A stretch of 64,000 bases of DNA from assembly GCF_020497125.1 (NCBI RefSeq), contig NC_059075.1:45916003-45980002 (forward strand), written 5' to 3'. The position numbers and the translations under genes are program-made. Positions 57,771-64,000 of the stretch are shown piece by piece; the first letter of the stretch is position 1; each line of letters starts with the position of its first letter. The notes under the pieces are model-generated. The model saw only the letters and a list, made by a program, of their open reading frames with translations. It made no database searches and was not told the DNA's origin. This DNA is from Mauremys mutica. Its lineage: Eukaryota > Chordata > Testudines > Geoemydidae.

Positions 57771-58799
57771 ATGAAACTTGCAAGACTGGCTGGCTCCACA
57801 TGCTCTTCCTTCTTTTTCTCTTTTTGCATGTGTAACCCTTCTACAATCAGCTGAACTATATCTCAAGAAGAATTCAGATGCTCTGAGGACAATGATTCTT
57901 AATATATAAGGAAAGGAACCATTATAAACCAAAAGTTTCAACTCCATTAGTACTTATTTTTAGTTTACATTTTATTTACTTGTTTACTTCTACAGCGCTT
58001 ACATCTGGAAATCCTGAAGTATCTCAAATTCTGTAAGATCTCAGATCAAAATCAATACAACACCTGAGTGATTAATACAAAAGGAATTAGCCATTGTCTT
58101 AAATAAAAAATGATCAAAGAGATGGTTTTAAAAAATGAAAACAAGATGGTCATTGATGTCTCTACTTGAAGTGAAAAGCCTCATACTGTTTGAAGAAAGA
58201 CAAAAAGGGTGAAAGAGCTCACTAGAAAAGATCCCTGAACCACTAAGACACACTGTTCCGGGCCCAAATCTGGCAATACCTCAGGACGAAGAGCAGAAAC
58301 AACTCTGCCAACCTCAGATATCTTTGAAGAACACACAGTAAGGACAAGATGGAGACTCAAGTACCTAACCAGATCATTAATGGTCTAATGTAATTATAAA
58401 GATTACTATACATAACTAAATCCTCTAAAATAGAGGATTATTTCTGTATGGATACATATAATTTTAAATTGTGTTATCAGTTAGCCCTGTATGACATTCT
58501 GAATGCTTACTGTCAGCCAGTTGTACCAACCTGTAGTATCCAATTCCACCCATAACTATAACAGCTATTGTGATTGCTCATCCAGACTTCACCCTGCTAT
58601 AGTTTCCTAGGTAACCAGCACACAGCTGCAGAAACTGAAGGCATTCAAAAGGAATGAAACCAAACCATTTGGCAGTATTTCCGTTTGTTTCTGTCCCTTT
58701 TAACAGTTAAATAACATCAATAATAAAACATCTGAATGCTGTATAAACCTATGGGGATGAAGACTGCCTTCAGTGTGGAAAAGTATAGGATTTTTTGAG
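57771..58799. other. Non-coding stretch, nothing recognised
   Basis: AT-rich sequence without a supported gene or repeat. Confidence 0.4.
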
Positions 58800-59470
58800 G
58801 CTAGGAACACAAAACTCAAGCTGGTTGGAAAATATTTTGGTTTGTTTTTTGGTTTGGTTTTTCTTCCTCCCATGGAAAATTTAGGTCAAAACAAACACAA
58901 AATTTCATCAATATTTTCCACAAAAAAACTGAATTTTCAGAAGCGAAACCAGAAACTTTGGGCTGAAAACATTTAGCTGAAAACTGAAATTTTGTTTTCA
59001 GAAATGCTGCCACAGTGCCCCATGAGAATTGCAGGTTAGGTGCCTTCTGCCCCCATTAATCTCTATAATAAAATAAATAATAATAGTCATAATAATAATA
59101 GCACCTAGCTCTTAGATAGTGCTTTTCATCCATAGGTCTCTCAGCACTTTACAGAGAAAGTCAATGTCATTATCCCCATTTTACAGATGAGGAAATTCTA
59201 AATGCCACACTTCCTCGCCAAACTACATCTCCCATCCTGTATCATGGTCTCCCCTCTTGCTGAAACACCATGGTGAATCATGGGTGTCCCTGGCTGTAGT
59301 GCATTATGGGGATGTAGGTCAGCTGATGAACCTGGCTCATAGACGACAGTGGGAAAACAAGGCAGCTGAACTACAGTTCCCATGAGATACCCTCTCAGCA
59401 TCTCTGAATCAAATTTTTTCAATTTTCTAGTGACTGTTTTTTGATTAAAAATTTTTTGACATTTTCTGCA
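58800..59470. repeat. Repeat with ACTACA-type motifs, copy 2, with SINE fragment inside
   Basis: Arms rich in aaaatttt flank motifs actacatctcccatcctgta (59222-59241), inverted gtgcattatggggatgtagg (from 59299), and actacagttcccatga (from 59370). A MIR-like fragment (59085-59195) interrupts it. Same order as copy 1 at 53.1 kb. Confidence 0.6.
59085..59195 (+). repeat. MIR-like SINE fragment inside the ACTACA repeat
   Basis: tagcacctagctcttagata, tctcagcactttacagagaa and ccccattttacagatgagga match a MIR/CORE SINE. An ataataata microsatellite precedes it. Confidence 0.6.
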
Positions 59471-61850
59471 GTAATTTTCTCTGTTACCCTCCCTTCTTCC
59501 ATCCCTCCTGTTCACACTTTCCAAGTGTTCCTCCTCAGAAATCTTTTTTGCAGGAGGACAGTGTGGTGTCCTGCAACCAATCCTGGCTCCACTTATAGTT
59601 CTCAATTCTTGGGTCTAGCTGAGCTGTTCTCAGGGCCAGACCTCAGGGATAACCTAAAGGATAAAGGTAACTTTATGCCATTCTTACAATCCCTCCCCTC
59701 ACCACCATCTTGGGGCACACTGGGAGCCACTTCAGTCCCAAGTGAAATTAGAGAAGACTCAGGGAAGCTCTAAATTGCACTCATCTGAAGTAGTCTCCAC
59801 AGAGCTGTTCCAACATCTGAAGATCACCAGAACGAAAAAGTGCTTTGAGCCCACCCCTCCTCCCAGCCAAAATCCACCTGTGGGAGTAGTGGGAGTAGAA
59901 GGTATCCCCCTACACCAATAGACTGTTGAAAAGCAGCTACAGCAGGGACCAGAATCTGGCTCATAGGCTTGCAGAGGGGGCAGAAACTTCCCTGAACCCT
60001 TAGGAGATATCAAATAGTAATTTCTTCATGTTGTTGCTACAAAGGTGCTGTCTATTGTGCTTCTGCTCTCCAATCATTGGGAGGGTTTCAGGATAGCAGG
60101 CAGCATGGACCACAGTCCTGCAAGTATTAGATACCAGAAGCAGCAGGTATCTAAACTGGTACTGAGGCTAGAGATAGCAATGACACAAGGCCTTCTGCGG
60201 TATGTAAACTCCAAGGATTTTCAGCTACAGTGCTGGGAGATCTGAGCTATATCTTTGGTTTCCTATGGTGACAGCACAAACTTCTGGGTATCTCTGATGC
60301 CAGTGCCAGCAGTAGAAGCTCTCTAGGAGATCCTGGAAAGGCTCAGAGAGCAGTGGAGCCTCTTTTCAAAATGAGGAAGCAGCCACCCTGCTCTCCAAAA
60401 GATACAGGGAGAGGCCAGCATACCCAAAAAGATCATCACAGATCAGAGAGAAGTTTCCCAAGCCACCATATAGCAACCTTTAACCAACAATTGGGAGAAA
60501 GTGATGACTATGTATTATAGACGGAAGGAGGGCTCAAAGGTGGAGAAACCTCACAGTTCAGACCAGCTATGCAAACAATTTGATGTTCCTGGGCCATTTG
60601 TGGTTGGTAATGACACCTGAAACAAGGGAGCGTCTCCATTACACTTTATATATTTGGATGCTGCAGTGCTTATATTAGGAGCTCCTCTGGTGAAGGGTGA
60701 GCTTCATGTGCATTGCCAACACCAGTCTGTTAATGAGGAATTTAATTAACAGATCTAGTTGTATTCACCCACACTGCCCAGATGCCAGCCACTGTGAAAC
60801 AAGGCATGTATACAGGGAGGAGAAAATATAGGCTCTTCACAAAGCAGTACATTAGAACCACTTAACTCTTCCTGCCCAGTTTCCATTTAGCTTAGCAGAG
60901 CATAAGTCTACGAGGTGATGTATCACCACAGTAAATGGGATTGTTTCCAGTACATTCACAATTTAAATCAGACTAGAATTTAGTTTTCCAGAAAACATAA
61001 CATTTCATAGTTCATGTTCTAAATTTCAGCACTGGGTACTGAAAAACAACTTAATTCCTGCAGAAGTATCCCATAGGGGAGCCAAATGGCTGAAGCAAGA
61101 TATTCTAGATACTGTTTTAGACTTTCAGCCTCCTTTAGTATGATCTGAAATTTTGCAAGCATTACTTCATCTTCATTGTGCCTGAAGCTTTCCTTTTCCA
61201 TGATGGTTTGATCCTTTGCTCTGAGCCTCTTCAGTTGCAGAAAGTTTCAGTTTGCTTTCCTGTTCAGGTTCTCATCTGCCACTTCTAATCCTCATTTTTA
61301 TTCCTGCTAGTTAGTCAGCTGATCTCTTTGATCCTTTGTAGCAAGCCTTGAATTCTGTTTTTATTCAGATTGGAATCCAGTGTCAAGAAGTGATGTTTTC
61401 TTATTCTTGTGGTTTTGCAGTCTGTAGCTTATTTAAGCTTATTTTCTCTTTTCAAAGTTTTCTATGGCTTCCTCTGTATTGTCTGTGGTTTCAGGCCTCT
61501 TTTCAGTACCAGACAAACCATGAATGTATGACATTTGTGGCAATATATATTAGTCTCTCTATTGACGCAATGGCATTTGATTCATGTCTTCCATTTCTTT
61601 TTAATTCCTATATGTTGATTAAACAATAGGAAGGAAGCTGTACATAATAAAAGTATAATATATGACTCCTAGACAAAGCTACAAGGCTACTTTTTTTGTA
61701 ACAGGTTCTCATAAGAAGAATCCTTGATGAAGGATAGGGAAGGAAGATAGGGGGAAAGGAGTGGAAATGAATGGGGTTAGTGTCATAGGGCAGCCTTACC
61801 TGGAGCACCATTTTGTGGCAACCTATGGCATGACAGGTCCCCCTGCCTCA
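59471..61850. other. Non-coding stretch, nothing firmly recognised
   Basis: No repeat family could be named. A 60-codon minus ORF at 61201-61019 (KFQIILKEAESLKQYLEYL) looks coiled-coil-like but stands alone. Confidence 0.4.
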
Positions 61851-61859
61851 TTTTCCCCT

Positions 61860-62680
61860 CTCAGGTGATTATTAACTTCACTTTAGGCTTTCTAGTCTCA
61901 ATACTACCCCTCCTTGGGGCTGGTTTATGAATAGCACAGTCCAGATAGTCCATAACCAAATTCCCAAATACATAATCCATTTCTCACTGCAGTGCAAGTA
62001 ATGATTAAAACCCATGACATTTCATTGCCTGATGCTTCACATACCACACATCAGTGCTTTCAACCATGCCCAGACTCTCTGGCAGTCGTCTCCAGTCCAT
62101 GTACCAGGACAGCCACCCCAGCCCTTCCAATTGGAGGGCAACCCTGCTCTTCCCTGCAGGAACCGCCACAGCCTCTCTGTTGGGAGCATCCTTGCCAGGG
62201 AGCATTCCTGTCTCCCCTTGGCCCTCTCATGCCAGCTCTTTGGCCCTGGAGATGTCAGTATGTAAGGTCTTCTGCTGCTCTTCTGATTTCAGCTCCCTCC
62301 AGCTTAGAACCAGCAGGCAACTCCCACAGCTGTTCCTCTGCTCCTCCTGCTTTCAGCTCTCTCCAGTCTTCCAGCCCTGGCTCTCTGGCTTGGGGACACC
62401 AGCCAGAAAACCCCTCCTGCTGCTCTCCTGCCTTCAGTCTTCCCCCAGGAATCACCTTCTGCTTCCTTTCAGAACTCCTCCAGCCCTCTGGCAACTCTCA
62501 CCTGTCCTTCCTGACTGAACTAATCTGGCTCTGACTCACTGAGACACCTCCTCACCAGGTCTCTCCTCCTCTGATCCTTTATAGCTCCCAGGTGCTGCCC
62601 CGCCCTCTTATCTGCCCATATGGGGCCAGCAACACCATGAGAGGAGGTGTGGATCAATGATGTTCAACACCCACAGCTCA
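61860..62680 (-). repeat. Probable LTR, minus strand
   Basis: On minus a TATAAA (plus tttata, 62578-62583) is followed by a purine-rich body (aggatcagaggaggagagac) down to about 61860. This parallels the segments at 25895 and 41470. Edges and TSD unknown. The 180-codon plus ORF (61992-62534) is the complement of the purine-rich body, rich in Ser/Pro/Leu and not a gene. Confidence 0.38.
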
Positions 62681-62939
62681 GCTATGACAGTAGACCAGGC
62701 CCAGTGGAAAGGGGAAAGATGGCTCCCAAATGCAATAGCAGGCCCAGATTGGTTCCAGTGTGGCTCATGAACTCCGCCAAACCTGTTGCCTCAGAGAGGA
62801 TGCTGGGTGTGTGATGCAGGAGGTAGGGGATGGACATCTCCAGGCTGTCAAAGCCTAGAAGTAAGATGGTGTCCTCTGCCCTTTCTGGGGTTGGTATTTT
62901 TTATATAGCTTTTGATAGGGAGACAGGGTGTAGTTCCCT

Positions 62940-63700
62940 AAGGATCACAGCATGCCCATGAGTCTTTAAGTAAATGGAGTGCTTCATCCATTATGCTGCT
63001 AAAGAGTTCCATCCCCTTAAATGGCAGATCCTCTATGGTGGACTGCACCTCTGCTGGAATGACTGATGCTAACAGCCCTAATGTCCTTCACATGGTGATG
63101 TCCAGGGCCATCAACCTTGTGGACATAGTGGACACATCCTCAGCTGCTTCTAACACTGTTCTGGCCACCATCTGACCTTCTTATGTAATATCTTTCCATT
63201 CCTTCCCATTCTCCTGTGGAATTTTGGACAGGAAGGAAGTGATTCTTTCCTATATTTTGTTAATAGGATATGATAGTATGCAATAGGGAACTGCAACAAT
63301 GTGGAGGAATGCACCTTGCGCCCAAAGAGGTCCTGTTTCTTAGTGGCTTTTTCCTTCAGGATAATGTTTGTGGAGCTGGTCTTCTCTTGTGCTACAGACA
63401 TCAGAGACCTTAGATTTGGATGGGCATAAAATGTTCAAAGCCCCTTGAAGGCACCTTGTACCTCTTTTCCATTCATTTAGATGTGGAGGGAAGAGTGGCC
63501 TGGGTCTGCCAAAGTCCCTCCACCAGCTCAAGTATGTCTTCATTGATGTGGAGAGCAATCCTGGCCAGGGTTGTGAAGTTCAGTATTTCAAAGAGCTTGT
63601 GGGACTTTTCCTGGATCACTGTGGTTTCAATGTTCAGCAAGTCTATGAACCAGGACAGGAGGTTCTGGAACACCCAGAAGTCATCAATTGCTGGTGTCAC
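62940..63700 (-). pseudogene. Old DIRS-type gag relic (LAP2-alpha-like domain)
   Basis: Minus-strand pieces follow the order of the intact gag at 32.1-32.8 kb. (1) 63700-63473: ARIALHINEDILELVEGLWQ ... TLPSTSK, TGA, then MEKRYKVP, matching VRVALPFVRTIQ ... LWQTPASIPPTARGVERKYSVP. (2) 63401-63150: KKQDLFGRKVHSSTLLQFPIAY and ILLTKY, matching RRMDLLGRKVYSAGGLQMRIAN and VLLTRY. (3) about 63170-62945: VLEAAEDVSTMSTRLMALDITM, TGA at 63088-63090, LLASVIPAEVQSTIEDLPFKG, matching the LASG ... LPPEVQYTLQDLPF part. At least two stops and two frameshifts. No RT follows on minus, so it is truncated. It is not the host TMPO gene, which gained this domain in mammals only. Confidence 0.8.
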
Positions 63701-64000
63701 TATCCCATCACAACAATAACTCTTCAGGTGAGAACAGAGTTTGAGACTGCCCCTCCATTATCACCTGCTCTTAAGCTGATGTCTGACTCTGGCATGGGGG
63801 GGCCTCGTTATGATGCTTAGAGGGTGTGTTTTCCTCCTCTTCCATGATGTAAGGGAGGGGTTCTGCTCCAGGGCATATGTGACAATGGTCCCTGGTTTGG
63901 CCAATACGGGTAAGGTGGTATGTTGTAAAGGTATAGGCCTAGCTGAGGTTGGCAGACCTAGCTGGGATTGGCCAGCCCAGTGCCACTCACATCTCTCTTG
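63701..64000. other. Right edge, possibly further gag relic
   Basis: It may hold the N-terminal side of the minus-strand gag relic, but I could not align it. Nothing else recognised. Confidence 0.3.

Noticed and set aside
61019..61201. Coiled-coil-like 60-codon minus ORF, possible processed pseudogene
   Set aside because: Too short, flanking frames carry stops, and I could not identify a parent gene.
61992..62534. 180-codon plus ORF, Ser/Pro/Leu-rich
   Set aside because: It is the pyrimidine-rich complement of a probable LTR body; overlapping ORFs exist in other frames and composition is low-complexity.
62940..63700. Host TMPO (LAP2) exon
   Set aside because: The domain is present but broken, and the same domain belongs to the DIRS gag in this window; published work places the TMPO co-option in mammals.

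Overview
This window looks like non-genic DNA from a sauropsid vertebrate, most probably a turtle. No host protein-coding gene, tRNA or rRNA could be supported. Almost every recognisable feature is a transposable element. The mix points to a turtle-like genome: CR1 LINEs of several ages, many short hAT-type MITEs with 8-bp target-site duplications (TSDs), a PIF/Harbinger element carrying HARBI1 and Myb/SANT-like ORFs, solo LTRs, and a DIRS tyrosine-recombinase retrotransposon. I saw no Alu or primate/rodent L1. The species call is inference from repeat content.

Layout. 1-2796: right part of a PIF/Harbinger DNA transposon with the HARBI1 C-terminus (+), a two-exon Myb/SANT-like gene (-) broken by one stop codon, an unrecognised third ORF (+), and a right end abutting TTA. 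2.8-13 kb: non-coding DNA with a palindromic MITE family, a hAT MITE with a perfect 8-bp TSD, a solo LTR and a CR1 3' end. 13.4-13.8 kb: an unexplained perfect inverted repeat. 14.2-17.9 kb: two CR1 reverse-transcriptase relics in opposite orientation, one split by a 902-bp solo LTR with a 5-bp TSD. 17.9-29.5 kb: MITEs, a pyrimidine-rich tract, a CR1 tail, an LTR and a MIR-like SINE.

The centrepiece is 30155-36302, a nearly complete DIRS element in GC-rich DNA unlike its AT-rich surroundings. It has inverted terminal repeats, a gag-like ORF with one amber codon, an open reverse transcriptase/RNase H/methyltransferase-like ORF, an open tyrosine recombinase ORF, and a textbook internal complementary region joining complements of both termini. 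It sits inside an older hAT element whose 8-bp TSD (gtcagtga) can still be read on both sides, 6.5 kb apart.

36.3-64 kb: an internally deleted CR1 (-), a second solo LTR of the TGTCATAA type, more MITEs, a repeat-poor AT-rich block at 44.8-48.9 kb that may hold conserved non-coding elements, a decayed gag-bearing LTR retrotransposon (50.7-53.0 kb), two copies of a repeat carrying ACTACA-type motifs resembling ZNF143/STAF sites, a CR1 tail, LTR-like DNA, and at 62.94-63.70 kb a much older minus-strand relic of a DIRS-type gag homologous to the intact one at 32 kb.

The genes do not form a host pathway. The DIRS ORFs work together as one replication system: gag packages the RNA, RT/RNase H copies it, and the recombinase integrates a circular product. 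The Harbinger transposase and Myb-like protein act as a second system. Boundaries without a stated TSD are approximate.
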